NCBI GenBank assembly: GCA_023427845.1 | Contig: JAEYZX010000014.1 | Span: 1-19,634, forward strand | Length of the DNA stretch: 19,634 nucleotides | Direction of reading: 5' to 3' | DNA from: Bacteroidota bacterium | GTDB taxonomy: Bacteria; Bacteroidota; Bacteroidia; Flavobacteriales; Flavobacteriaceae | Shown here: positions 1 through 6,925 of the stretch, in pieces | Position numbering within the stretch: position 1 is the stretch's first letter | Layout: each line of letters opens with the position of its first letter | Made by a program: the position numbers and the translations under genes | The notes under the pieces: generated by a model | Told to the model about the DNA's origin: nothing | Seen by the model: only the letters and a program-made list of their open reading frames with translations | Database searches by the model: none

Positions 1-558
1 ATCAGTAGCTGCCCGTGCATAAACGTCGAAGTCGTCGCTCCATTTTATTTCCTCCTTTGCCGAAACATAAAACTCCCGAAGTTTGGAATGTGACGCGTCT
101 ATTGTTTTTGTGAATCTTTCGACATCATAGTCAAACGCAGTATAAATAGTATTTCGGTAGGCCTCATTCTTCAGATACGTTTCCATCAGGAAATTATTCT
201 TCTGGTCGCCGCGTCCGCAAAAGACAATCGATTCATCGAAGTTTTTTGTATTGACGTGAACCATCAGGCTGTCGTTTTTGTCGAAATAAACGTTCTGATA
301 TTCAGGGTTATGACGAAATGAGTACATTCCGGGGGCAAGCGAATCAAATGTTTTGAAGAAGGTATTGTTATCTTTCAATGGAATTGTATCAATGACTGTA
401 TTGCCCTGGCAGAACAATACATAACGGCTTGTGGGATTAATGATTTCGCCGCCAAAATATGCTTTGTAATTATTTCTGTCGAACTGCTGCTCACAGGAGG
501 CAAGCAGCATCAGCGGAAGCGCGAACAGCACCGCACGGAGTAAATTTAAATAGCACAT
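1..558 (-). CDS. Exported lipoprotein, N-terminal part; probably TlpA/thioredoxin-like family (partial)
   Basis: The frame is open from an ATG at 558 to the window edge, giving 186 codons with no stop, so the 3' end lies outside. The N-terminus reads MCYLNLLRAVLFALPLMLLASC, a signal peptide with a lipobox (LASC, Cys22), so a membrane-anchored lipoprotein is predicted. The rest is soluble: a beta-rich stretch (about residues 30-110, including FGGEIINPTSRYVLF and YFDKNDSLMVHV) followed by a helical stretch (about 118-186). This arrangement resembles the N-terminal domain that precedes a thioredoxin fold in many Bacteroidota TlpA-like lipoproteins; the CxxC domain would lie beyond the window, so the family call is inference. 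A perfect TAnnTTTG box lies about 18 nt upstream. It is transcribed divergently from the ABC-F gene. Confidence 0.72.
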   Translation of the reverse strand, partial: MCYLNLLRAVLFALPLMLLASCEQQFDRNNYKAYFGGEIINPTSRYVLFCQGNTVIDTIPLKDNNTFFKTFDSLAPGMYSFRHNPEYQNVYFDKNDSLMVHVNTKNFDESIVFCGRGDQKNNFLMETYLKNEAYRNTIYTAFDYDVERFTKTIDASHSKLREFYVSAKEEIKWSDDFDVYARAATD

Positions 559-575
559 GTCTAAAGGATTGAAAA

Positions 576-583
576 CAAAAATA
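576..583 (-). promoter_or_regulatory. Putative -7 box (TATTTTTG) for the partial lipoprotein gene
   Basis: On the minus strand this reads TATTTTTG, a full match to the Bacteroidota -7 consensus TAnnTTTG. It sits 17 nt before the ATG at 558, predicting a very short leader. No clear TTG (-33) is found at the expected distance of about 19 nt, so it is a motif match only. Confidence 0.5.
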
Positions 584-676
584 TCGGCTTGCGGTTAATA
601 TTACTGTTAATGCATAGTTAAATTAAAAGCCCTTATAATCTGTGGCTTCAATACTCAAATAGTGTTGTTAATTTCA

Positions 677-684
677 TACTTTTG
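677..684 (+). promoter_or_regulatory. Putative -7 box (TACTTTTG) for the ABC-F gene
   Basis: TACTTTTG matches the Bacteroidota -7 consensus TAnnTTTG at every defined base and ends 26 nt before the ATG at 711. A TTG lies at 665-667, but its 9-nt spacing is too short for a normal -33 element, and none is found near 19 nt. The leader after it is AT-rich with no Shine-Dalgarno, as is common in this phylum. Confidence 0.55.
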
Positions 685-710
685 CAAAAAATTATTTTAA
701 AAAATATTTC

Positions 711-2327
711 ATGTTATCAGTCAATAATTTATCGGTACAGTTTGGTAAAAGAATACTGTTCGACGAAGTCAATACTACCTTTACCCATGGCAATATTTAT
801 GGTGTCATTGGAGCCAACGGTGCCGGAAAATCTACATTCTTAAAAATCCTGTCAGGCGAGTTCGATCCGACTTCAGGCCACGTTCATCTTGAGCCCGGCA
901 AACGCATGTCGGTCTTAAACCAAAACCATAACATGTTCGACGAGCATACTGTACTGGAAACAGTCATGATGGGAAATAAAGTCCTGTTTGCCGTCAAAAA
1001 AGAAATGGATGAATTATATCTTGATTATAACGACAAGAACGCTGACAGAATTGGCGAATTGCAAGTTCAGTTTGAAGAAATGAATGGCTGGAACGCCGAT
1101 TCTGATGCTGCCGCAATGTTGTCGAACCTCGGAATAGGCGAAGAGCACCATTACACCATGATGGCAGATTTGGACGGCAAGCTTAAAGTCCGCGTGCTTC
1201 TTGCGCAGGCGCTTTTCGGTAACCCCGACGTACTGATCATGGATGAGCCTACGAACGACCTCGATTTTGAAACGATCGCATGGCTTGAGAATTTCCTTGC
1301 GAATTATGAGAATACCGTAATTGTCGTATCGCACGACCGTCACTTTTTGGATGCCGTTTGTACGCATATATCCGATATCGATTTCGGAAAGATCAACCAC
1401 TATTCCGGAAATTACACTTTTTGGTACGAATCAAGCCAGTTAGCGGCAAAACAACGTGCGCAGCAGAATAAGAAAGCTGAAGAAAAAAAGCAGGAACTCG
1501 AGGAATTCATTCGCCGTTTCAGTGCCAACGTTGCAAAATCCAAACAGGCGACATCGCGTAAGAAGATGATCAGCAAACTGAATATAGCCGAAATCAAACC
1601 ATCAAGCCGTCGTTACCCGGCGATTATTTTTGACCAGGAACGCGAGGCCGGCGATCAAATTCTGAATGTCCAAAACCTAAGCGCTTCTGTTGAAGGTGAA
1701 ACTTTGTTTTCGGGTGTCGATTTAAATATGGCGAAATGCGATAAGATAGTGCTCTTCTCGAAAGATTCACGTGCAACGACTGCGTTCTATGAAATTTTGA
1801 ACAACAATCAAAAGGCCGATTCGGGCACATTCGATTGGGGAATCACGACCAATCAGGCGTACCTTCCCGTTGACAACCATTCGTTTTTCGAAAATGACCT
1901 GACATTGGTTGATTGGCTTCGTCAGTGGGCAAAAACCGAGGAAGAGCGCGACGAAGTTTATATCCGCGGTTTTCTGGGTAAAATGATTTTCTCAGGCGAA
2001 GAAGCCTTGAAAACATGCCGGGTTTTGTCGGGTGGCGAAAAGGTGCGCTGCATGCTTTCGCGGATGATGATGGAACGCGCAAACGTATTGATGCTTGACG
2101 AGCCAACGAATCACCTTGACTTGGAATCGATTACCGCATTCAACAACTCGCTAAAGAATTTTAAAGGATCGGTAATCTTTACGACGCATGATCATGAGTT
2201 TGCACAAACCGTCGCAAACCGGGTTGTCGAGCTTACGCCGCAAGGTGCTATCGACCGTTATATGACATTTGATGAATATCTTGACGACGAGAAAGTTCAG
2301 GAATTGAGAAAGAAAATGTATTCGTAA
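711..2327 (+). CDS. ABC-F family ATPase (YbiT-like), one degenerate ATP site
   Basis: A 538-residue soluble protein with two ABC domains and no membrane segment, the ABC-F layout; members bind ribosomes and influence translation. Domain 1 has a canonical Walker A (GANGAGKST, residues 34-42), Walker B with catalytic Glu (VLIMDEPTNDLD) and an H-loop (VVSHDRHF), but a degenerate signature (DLDGKLKVR instead of LSGGxxxR). A charged linker rich in Lys and Glu follows. Domain 2 has an intact signature (LSGGEKVR), Walker B (VLMLDEPTNHLD) and His loop (TTHDHEF), but its Walker A position reads FSKDSRATT, without the GxxGxGKS glycines and lysine. The overall sequence resembles E. coli YbiT, about the same length. 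The gene appears monocistronic, with a -7 box upstream and a hairpin terminator downstream. Confidence 0.93.
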   Translation: MLSVNNLSVQFGKRILFDEVNTTFTHGNIYGVIGANGAGKSTFLKILSGEFDPTSGHVHLEPGKRMSVLNQNHNMFDEHTVLETVMMGNKVLFAVKKEMDELYLDYNDKNADRIGELQVQFEEMNGWNADSDAAAMLSNLGIGEEHHYTMMADLDGKLKVRVLLAQALFGNPDVLIMDEPTNDLDFETIAWLENFLANYENTVIVVSHDRHFLDAVCTHISDIDFGKINHYSGNYTFWYESSQLAAKQRAQQNKKAEEKKQELEEFIRRFSANVAKSKQATSRKKMISKLNIAEIKPSSRRYPAIIFDQEREAGDQILNVQNLSASVEGETLFSGVDLNMAKCDKIVLFSKDSRATTAFYEILNNNQKADSGTFDWGITTNQAYLPVDNHSFFENDLTLVDWLRQWAKTEEERDEVYIRGFLGKMIFSGEEALKTCRVLSGGEKVRCMLSRMMMERANVLMLDEPTNHLDLESITAFNNSLKNFKGSVIFTTHDHEFAQTVANRVVELTPQGAIDRYMTFDEYLDDEKVQELRKKMYS

Positions 2328-2345
2328 AGAAATCATTGTAAAATA

Positions 2346-2391
2346 AAAGCCGGCCACGAATCACACTTGTGAATTCGTGGCCAGTTGCTTT
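2346..2391. terminator. Hairpin terminator between convergent genes
   Basis: A strong inverted repeat: GGCCACGAAT (2352-2361) pairs with ATTCGTGGCC (2373-2382). An outer AAAGC (2346-2350) can pair with GCTTT (2387-2391) across a small internal loop. On the minus strand the stem is followed by a T-rich stretch (GGCTTTTATTTT), and on the plus strand by GCTTT only. It lies between the stops of the ABC-F gene (+) and the small lipoprotein gene (-), so it probably serves both. Confidence 0.78.
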
Positions 2392-2404
2392 AAACCAAAA
2401 TGGA

Positions 2405-2572
2405 CTATCGTTTAATCTTTCTGATAATCCAGAATATCAGCGCAATAATCAATACTACGATGATGATCCCGATTGCCATTCCGGCCTGAAAGATATCTCC
2501 AATAAGCTCACAGCTTGTAAAACAGGTGAGCATTATAAAAAGCAATGCAAATTTTAAACTGAGATTTTTCAT
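2405..2572 (-). CDS. Small lipoprotein/single-pass membrane peptide, 55 aa
   Basis: This short gene (ATG at 2572, TAG at 2405-2407) encodes 55 residues. The N-terminus MKNLSLKFALLFIMLTCFTSC is a signal peptide ending in a lipobox-like FTSC (Cys21). After a short ELIGDIFQAG linker comes one hydrophobic segment (about residues 33-49, rich in Ile/Val/Leu/Ala) and a basic tail, IRKIKR. Small peptides of this form (signal, SCE-xxx-F-AG, a membrane segment, basic end) are widespread in Bacteroidota and are often hypothetical or misannotated as phosphatidate cytidylyltransferase; that is from memory. No enzymatic motif is visible and the function is unknown. It is convergent with the ABC-F gene and divergent from pyrR. 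A frame overlapping it on the other strand shows no protein-like features. Confidence 0.75.
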   Translation of the reverse strand: MKNLSLKFALLFIMLTCFTSCELIGDIFQAGMAIGIIIVVLIIALIFWIIRKIKR

Positions 2573-2740
2573 GGTTCTGAATTTAGTTTGTTGATTTTAA
2601 CATAGTAAAGTTCGAAAATGTAACAGGATGTCAGGTTACAAAATTCTTTCAAAGATTTATAACATTAACGGAGCGCGGTTTAAAGTTATTCCGGCCAATA
2701 AAATTATTTTCCCTAATTTTACCGACCAAACATCACACTT
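2573..2740. promoter_or_regulatory. Divergent promoter region between the small lipoprotein gene and pyrR
   Basis: This 168-bp non-coding stretch should hold promoters for both flanking genes. Toward the lipoprotein gene, TTG (2641-2639) and TACATTTT (2622-2615) are spaced by 16 nt, a near match to TTG/TAnnTTTG. Toward pyrR, TAATTTTA (2714-2721) is a near -7 match with no clear -33. Between them is a 31-bp dyad (2659-2689). No sequence like the PyrR-binding antiterminator loop of Bacillus and no T-run attenuator is visible before pyrR. Confidence 0.4.
2659..2689. repeat. Imperfect palindrome, possible operator, upstream of pyrR
   Basis: ATAAC (2659-2663) and TTAA (2665-2668) are mirrored by TTAA (2680-2683) and GTTAT (2685-2689): 10-nt arms with one A/A mismatch around an 11-nt GC-rich centre. 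It lies 51 bp before the pyrR ATG and upstream of the likely -7 box. The symmetry fits a dimeric regulator site or a cruciform; there is no T-run, so it is not an intrinsic terminator. Confidence 0.35.
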
Positions 2741-3289
2741 ATGGGTCAGAAAGTATTGCTCACCTCAAAGGAAGTCAATATCATCCTCCACCGTTTGGCA
2801 TGTCAGTTAATTGAAAAACATCTCGATTTCTCGGATACCGTTTTAATCGGAATTCAGCCACGCGGAATTTACCTTGCAAATCGGCTGAAAGACCTGCTAC
2901 AATCTGAATACCATGTTTCTGATATTACACTTGGCTTTCTGGATATCACCTTTTTTAGGGATGATTTTCGACGAACCGATAAACCAATCGAAGCAAACAA
3001 GACCCAACTTGATTTTCTCGTTGATGATAAAAAAGTGATTTTTATTGATGACGTATTGTATACAGGACGAAGTATACGTTCGGCGCTGACCGCAATTCAG
3101 TCTTTTGGAAGGCCATCCGAAATCGAATTGCTGGTTTTAATAGACCGCAGGTTTAGCCGCCATCTTCCAATTCAGCCGGATTACCGCGGAAGGCAGGTTG
3201 ATGCGATCAACAATGAGAAAGTGAAAGTGGACTGGAAAGAAAATGAAGGTGCCGATGCCGTTTTTTTAATCAATAATCAAGAGCAATAA
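2741..3289 (+). CDS. pyrR: PyrR-type phosphoribosyltransferase (pyrimidine regulator / uracil phosphoribosyltransferase)
   Basis: A 182-residue type I phosphoribosyltransferase. The PRPP-binding motif is VIFIDDVLYTGRS (residues 99-111), and the family's N-terminal loop GIQPRGIYLA is at 37-46. The tail LVLIDRRFSRHLPIQPDYRG (131-150) is characteristic of PyrR rather than of Upp. The length matches the family (about 180). PyrR can make UMP from uracil and PRPP; in Gram-positive bacteria it also binds pyr mRNA to attenuate transcription. No such RNA site is seen here, so its regulatory role in this organism is unproven. It starts a five-gene run, and its stop is one base before the pyrB ATG, so co-translation with pyrB is likely. 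Confidence 0.93.
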   Translation: MGQKVLLTSKEVNIILHRLACQLIEKHLDFSDTVLIGIQPRGIYLANRLKDLLQSEYHVSDITLGFLDITFFRDDFRRTDKPIEANKTQLDFLVDDKKVIFIDDVLYTGRSIRSALTAIQSFGRPSEIELLVLIDRRFSRHLPIQPDYRGRQVDAINNEKVKVDWKENEGADAVFLINNQEQ

Positions 3290-3290
3290 A

Positions 3291-4223
3291 ATGAGCGAGT
3301 TAAGCGTAAATCATCTTTTAGGCATCAAATACCTCACTGCAAAAGATATCGAGCTGATCTTTGAAACCGCCGATCATTTTAAGGAAGTCATCAACCGTCC
3401 GATTAAAAAAGTCCCGTCGCTTCGCGACATCACGATCGCAAATATATTTTTTGAAAACAGTACGCGCACAAAACTCTCTTTCGAACTCGCCCAAAAACGG
3501 CTCTCGGCCGACGTGATAAGCTTTTCGGCAGCACAGTCCTCTGTCAAAAAAGGGGAAACGCTTGTTGATACCGTAAATAACATACTATCAATGAAAGTCG
3601 ACATGGTCGTGATGCGGCATTCGAATCCCGGCGCCGCGTATTTTTTATCGAAGAATGTATCGGCAAGCATCGTAAATGCGGGCGACGGTGCACATGAGCA
3701 TCCAACACAAGGACTTTTGGATTCGTATTCAATAAGGGAAAAACTTGGCGATGTGGCCGGAAAAAAAGTCGTGATTGTGGGCGACATACTGCATTCGAGA
3801 GTCGCGCTTTCGAACATTTATGCACTGCAGATGCAGGGCGCCGAAGTTAAGGTATGCGGACCAAAAACATTAATTCCCAAGTTCATTGAATCACTTGGAG
3901 TGAAAGTTGAGCCTGATTTACGTAAAGCGCTAGAATGGTGCGACGTAGCCAATGTCCTTCGGGTTCAGAATGAACGCATGGATGTGAATTATTTTCCATC
4001 GACCCGCGAATATACACAGCGATACGGAATCACCAAACCGTTACTCGATTCGCTCGACAAAGAAATTGTGATCATGCACCCCGGTCCAATAAATCGCGGA
4101 GTTGAAATCACGTCGGATGTTGCCGATTCCCATCAATCCGTAATCCTAAACCAGGTCGAAAACGGCGTTGCAATCAGAATGGCAGTCATTTATTTACTGG
4201 CTTCAAAAATAAAACATCAATGA
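3291..4223 (+). CDS. pyrB: Aspartate carbamoyltransferase catalytic subunit
   Basis: A 310-residue enzyme, the usual length for the catalytic chain. It joins carbamoyl phosphate and aspartate, the committed step of de novo UMP synthesis in the cytoplasm. Visible signatures are the carbamoyl-phosphate loop FENSTRTK (residues 54-61), SVKKGET (84-90, the mobile loop that reaches into the neighbouring active site), HEHPTQGLLD (135-144), the HSR of GDILHSR (168-170), RVQNER (224-229) and HPGPINRGVE (263-272). All key residues appear intact. No pyrI regulatory-subunit gene is nearby, so the enzyme is probably a simple catalytic trimer (inference). Its TGA overlaps the ATG of the next gene (ATGA). 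Confidence 0.96.
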   Translation: MSELSVNHLLGIKYLTAKDIELIFETADHFKEVINRPIKKVPSLRDITIANIFFENSTRTKLSFELAQKRLSADVISFSAAQSSVKKGETLVDTVNNILSMKVDMVVMRHSNPGAAYFLSKNVSASIVNAGDGAHEHPTQGLLDSYSIREKLGDVAGKKVVIVGDILHSRVALSNIYALQMQGAEVKVCGPKTLIPKFIESLGVKVEPDLRKALEWCDVANVLRVQNERMDVNYFPSTREYTQRYGITKPLLDSLDKEIVIMHPGPINRGVEITSDVADSHQSVILNQVENGVAIRMAVIYLLASKIKHQ

Positions 4224-4549
4224 ATATAGAATCAAAAGGGACTACCGCCATAATCAGTCCAACAAATGTTGAGCTTACCAACTTTCTTGAAAACCTGACG
4301 CAGGAATTAAGTACTTACCGTACGTCAAATGTCGTCATAAACTTAAGTAGCTGCGGACCTATAGCAGCCAAAGATTTAAACCAGTTTTTAGCAGTTGCCA
4401 AGGAGCAAAAAAAAGCACAAAAGTCGTTTGTGATTTGTGCCGATACCGATTACGATAAGGTATCTGAAAAACTTGTTGTTGTCCCAACGATACAGGAAGC
4501 ACATGATGTGATTGAAATGGACGAAATTGAACGCGACCTGGGCTTTTAA
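4220..4549 (+). CDS. Small STAS-like domain protein
   Basis: A 109-residue cytosolic protein without signal peptide or membrane segment. The pattern fits a STAS / anti-sigma-factor-antagonist fold: an N-terminal strand pair (TTAIISPTN), a helix (LTNFLENLTQELSTY), a core strand (NVVINLSSC, about 38-46) ending near the phospho-acceptor position of true antagonists, a helix (KDLNQFLAVAKEQKKAQK), a strand (SFVICAD) and the typical ending VVVPTIQEAHDVIEMDEIERDL. The Ser-Ser-Cys after the core strand could supply a Ser, but the canonical D-S-[ST]-G motif is not preserved. It overlaps pyrB by 4 nt and precedes rnz by 24 nt, so it is part of the operon. No partner kinase or phosphatase is nearby; function unknown. 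Confidence 0.7.
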   Translation: MNIESKGTTAIISPTNVELTNFLENLTQELSTYRTSNVVINLSSCGPIAAKDLNQFLAVAKEQKKAQKSFVICADTDYDKVSEKLVVVPTIQEAHDVIEMDEIERDLGF

Positions 4550-4573
4550 TAATCCGGGTAAAAAATAATTGAA

Positions 4574-5479
4574 TTGAAACTTACGATACTCGGCTGTTAT
4601 GCCGCAACTCCGCGTACGATTACGAATCCGACCTCACAGGTGATCGAGATCCGCAACCGTCTTTTCCTTATAGATTGTGGCGAGGGTACGCAGGTACAGC
4701 TTCGGAAACACAAAGTCAAGTTCTCAAAAATCAACCACATTTTTATTTCACATTTGCATGGCGATCATGTATACGGACTGATCGGCCTTGTGTCGACCTT
4801 TATGCTGCTTGGCCGCACCGCCGATCTGCATATCTATGGCCCGGTAGGCATCAAGGAACTGATCACAATGCAGTTGCGTTTATCGAACTCGTGGACCACA
4901 TACGGCTTGTTTATACACGAACTTGACTCAAATGAAAGTGTTGTAGTATTTGAAGATGATAGTGTTATCGTAAGTACGATTCCGCTACGGCACCGGATTT
5001 ATACGAATGGATATCTATTCCGGGAAAAACCTGCCGACCGGAAACTCAATATAGAGGCGGTTGCCCGACATAAAATCGATTCGAGCTATTATAGAAATAT
5101 AAAGGCAGGTAAAGATCACAAGCTCGAGGATGGCCGGATTGTTCCTAATGCCGAACTGACTTTCGACCCGCCGCCGCCAAAGAGTTACGCGTTTTGCTCC
5201 GATACCGTCTATAATGAAGATATAATTCCACTTATCAATAATGTCGACATTTTATATCATGAATCGACATTTCTTGAATCGGAAGTGCTGCTAGCGGGAA
5301 AAACAATGCACGCAACCGCAAAACAGGCCGCGACGATCGCACTGAAAGCAAATGTGAAACAATTGGTGCTCGGGCATTATTCAACGCGATATGGCGATAT
5401 CAACGCTTTCCACACAGAGGCTTCCGGTATTTTCGCTGATGTATTGCTCGCAGATGACGGAAAGACATTCGAATTTTAA
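4574..5479 (+). CDS. rnz: Ribonuclease Z (tRNA 3'-processing endonuclease)
   Basis: A 301-residue metallo-beta-lactamase-fold nuclease that cuts tRNA precursors after the discriminator base. The zinc motif HLHGDH is at residues 60-65, other expected ligands are H140 (PLRHR), D210 (FCSDT) and H268 (LGHYSTRY), and the HxT-type motif HATAKQAA is at 246-253. The N-terminal KLTILGCYAATPR is typical. The start is a TTG at 4574: the conserved N-terminus begins exactly there, no ATG lies near it, and an in-frame stop region precedes it. Short bacterial RNase Z enzymes are about this length, so it appears complete. It sits 24 nt after the STAS-like gene and 38 nt before pdxH. Confidence 0.94.
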   Translation: MKLTILGCYAATPRTITNPTSQVIEIRNRLFLIDCGEGTQVQLRKHKVKFSKINHIFISHLHGDHVYGLIGLVSTFMLLGRTADLHIYGPVGIKELITMQLRLSNSWTTYGLFIHELDSNESVVVFEDDSVIVSTIPLRHRIYTNGYLFREKPADRKLNIEAVARHKIDSSYYRNIKAGKDHKLEDGRIVPNAELTFDPPPPKSYAFCSDTVYNEDIIPLINNVDILYHESTFLESEVLLAGKTMHATAKQAATIALKANVKQLVLGHYSTRYGDINAFHTEASGIFADVLLADDGKTFEF

Positions 5480-5517
5480 TCACGGAATTTCGTAAATTCA
5501 GCATAAAATGTAATCCG

Positions 5518-6162
5518 ATGGAAGATTTAAGCCATTATAGAAAGTCATACGAGAAAAGCCAGCTCATAGAAACACAGCTGCCAGAAGGGCCGATGACACT
5601 TTTTAATAGTTGGTTTCACGAGGTACGCGAGGCAGGCGGAGTCGATGAAGTCAATGCAATGAGCGTTGCAACGATTGGCATCGATGGATTTCCGAAAACA
5701 CGTATCGTACTATTAAAGCAGTTCACCGAAGACGGATTTGTATTTTATACGAATTACAATTCCGAAAAGGGTAGGGCAATATTGCAAAATCCGCGTGTTT
5801 GCCTATCATTCTTCTGGCCGTCGCTGGAACGTCAGGTAATCATAAAAGGAATCGCTGAACAAACAGCTGCCGAGGTCTCGGATGCCTACTTCGCCAGCCG
5901 GCCATTTGGAAGTAAACTTGGAGCTGTCGTATCCAGCCAAAGTGAAATTATCGCATCCCGTGACGACATGGAGCGGGAATTGGCTGCACTTGAAATTGAA
6001 TTTGCTGAAAAAGACGTACCACGTCCGGAACATTGGGGAGGATTTCTTGTAAAGCCCGTAGAAATTGAATTCTGGCAAGGACGGCCAAATCGCCTTCATG
6101 ACCGTATACGTTACAAAAAAGAAATGGAAGACGTTTGGAAACACGTCAGGCTAGCGCCCTAG
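5518..6162 (+). CDS. pdxH: Pyridoxamine/pyridoxine 5'-phosphate oxidase
   Basis: A 214-residue FMN enzyme that oxidises PNP or PMP to pyridoxal 5'-phosphate, the last step of vitamin B6 synthesis and salvage. Length and motifs match the family throughout: the N-terminal MEDLSHYRKSYEK, TRIVLLKQF (61-69), FYTNYNSEKG (76-85), SRPFGSKLGAVVSSQS (127-142), RPEHWGGF (169-176) and WQGRPNRLHDR (186-196), ending in the family-typical RLAP. It is the last gene of the pyrR run, 38 nt after rnz and followed 18 nt later by a strong terminator. No functional link to pyrimidine synthesis is evident beyond co-transcription. Confidence 0.96.
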   Translation: MEDLSHYRKSYEKSQLIETQLPEGPMTLFNSWFHEVREAGGVDEVNAMSVATIGIDGFPKTRIVLLKQFTEDGFVFYTNYNSEKGRAILQNPRVCLSFFWPSLERQVIIKGIAEQTAAEVSDAYFASRPFGSKLGAVVSSQSEIIASRDDMERELAALEIEFAEKDVPRPEHWGGFLVKPVEIEFWQGRPNRLHDRIRYKKEMEDVWKHVRLAP

Positions 6163-6180
6163 TTTTGAGTTACTTCAAAG

Positions 6181-6207
6181 AAGATCGTATTGCACGATCT
6201 TTTTTTA
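6181..6207 (+). terminator. Intrinsic terminator of the pyrR-pdxH operon
   Basis: AAGATCGT (6181-6188) pairs with ACGATCTT (6194-6201) around a 5-nt loop, and T runs on to 6207. It starts 18 nt after the pdxH stop. Confidence 0.85.
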
Positions 6208-6343
6208 TATGCATTTGTAAGATTACTTTTATATTATTATACAAAATAGTGTAGTTCGTCGATTTTTTTTGGCAGTTAAACGGATTTATAGCTAATATTG
6301 GCTTACGATTTCGATCATATTAAAAAGAGTTTGCCCCACATTC

Positions 6344-6351
6344 TACTTTTA
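6344..6351 (+). promoter_or_regulatory. Weak -7-like box (TACTTTTA) for the CAP-domain gene
   Basis: TACTTTTA differs from TAnnTTTG at the last base only and lies 17 nt before the ATG at 6369. A TTG sits 10 nt upstream at 6331-6333, too close for a normal -33. The rest of 6208-6343 is AT-rich with no other feature seen. Confidence 0.3.
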
Positions 6352-6368
6352 AACTTAACCTGCTGACT

Positions 6369-6869
6369 ATGAGAACAAACTTACTTAAATCCCTATTTTT
6401 TGTGTCGGTGATTTTAACTTTGGGATCATGTTCGTCTGATGCGTCTGATGAGATTATCTCGAGTGAAAATTCGGTAGTTTATGAATATGAATACAATGAT
6501 GCCGAAATTGAGTTGGCACGTCAGATAAATGAATATCGGGTAAGCATCGGACTTAACACATTACAGACGATTAACCATATTTCATACAAATCGGCCGAAC
6601 ACAATGAGTATATGATCGTAAACAATGTCGTTAACCACGATTATTTTGAGGAAAGATCAAACAACATCATCCAGGTTTTAGGTGCCGTGAAAGTGAATGA
6701 GAATGTAGCCTATAACTATACAACTCCGGCTGGTGTCTTACATGCCTGGTTAGCAAGTCCGGGGCATAAAGCCAATATCGAAGGCGATTTTACACATTTC
6801 GGCATTTCAATATCTGAAGATCCCGAAACAGGTAAAAATTATTACACCAATATCTTTATAAAAAAGTAG
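6369..6869 (+). CDS. CAP/SCP-domain lipoprotein
   Basis: A 166-residue lipoprotein: signal MRTNLLKSLFFVSVILTLGSC with Cys21 in a lipobox (LGSC), followed by SSDASDE, a Ser/Asp tether. A CAP (cysteine-rich secretory protein / PR-1-like) domain fills residues 42-166. Visible family marks are ELARQINEYRVSIGL (48-62), SAEHNEYM (75-82), VNHDYFEERS (88-97) with H90, ENVA (111-114), WLASPGHKANI (127-137) with H133, and the ending YYTNIFIKK, where the family usually has YWTQ-F. The His/Glu residues of the CAP cavity therefore seem present. The biochemical role of bacterial CAP proteins is mostly unknown. The gene stands alone, with terminators on both sides. Confidence 0.88.
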   Translation: MRTNLLKSLFFVSVILTLGSCSSDASDEIISSENSVVYEYEYNDAEIELARQINEYRVSIGLNTLQTINHISYKSAEHNEYMIVNNVVNHDYFEERSNNIIQVLGAVKVNENVAYNYTTPAGVLHAWLASPGHKANIEGDFTHFGISISEDPETGKNYYTNIFIKK

Positions 6870-6898
6870 TAGATTGTAAATATGTTTTTTGTTTTATT

Positions 6899-6924
6899 AA
6901 CCACTCTCCGGAGTGGTTTTTTTT
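6899..6924 (+). terminator. Intrinsic terminator after the CAP-domain gene
   Basis: AACCACTC (6899-6906) pairs with GAGTGGTT (6911-6918) over a TCCG tetraloop, followed by T to 6924. It separates this gene from the convergent adhesin operon, whose last stop is at 6926. The minus-strand side has only a broken T stretch, so it is best as a plus-strand terminator but may slow transcription from both sides. Confidence 0.85.
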
Positions 6925-6925
6925 G

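Noticed and set aside
2369..2557. A 62-codon plus-strand frame
   Set aside because: It lies opposite the 55-residue lipoprotein gene, starts inside the terminator hairpin, and has no protein-like pattern.
3374..3817. Antisense frames within pyrB
   Set aside because: The pyrB frame has all expected catalytic motifs; these are shadows.
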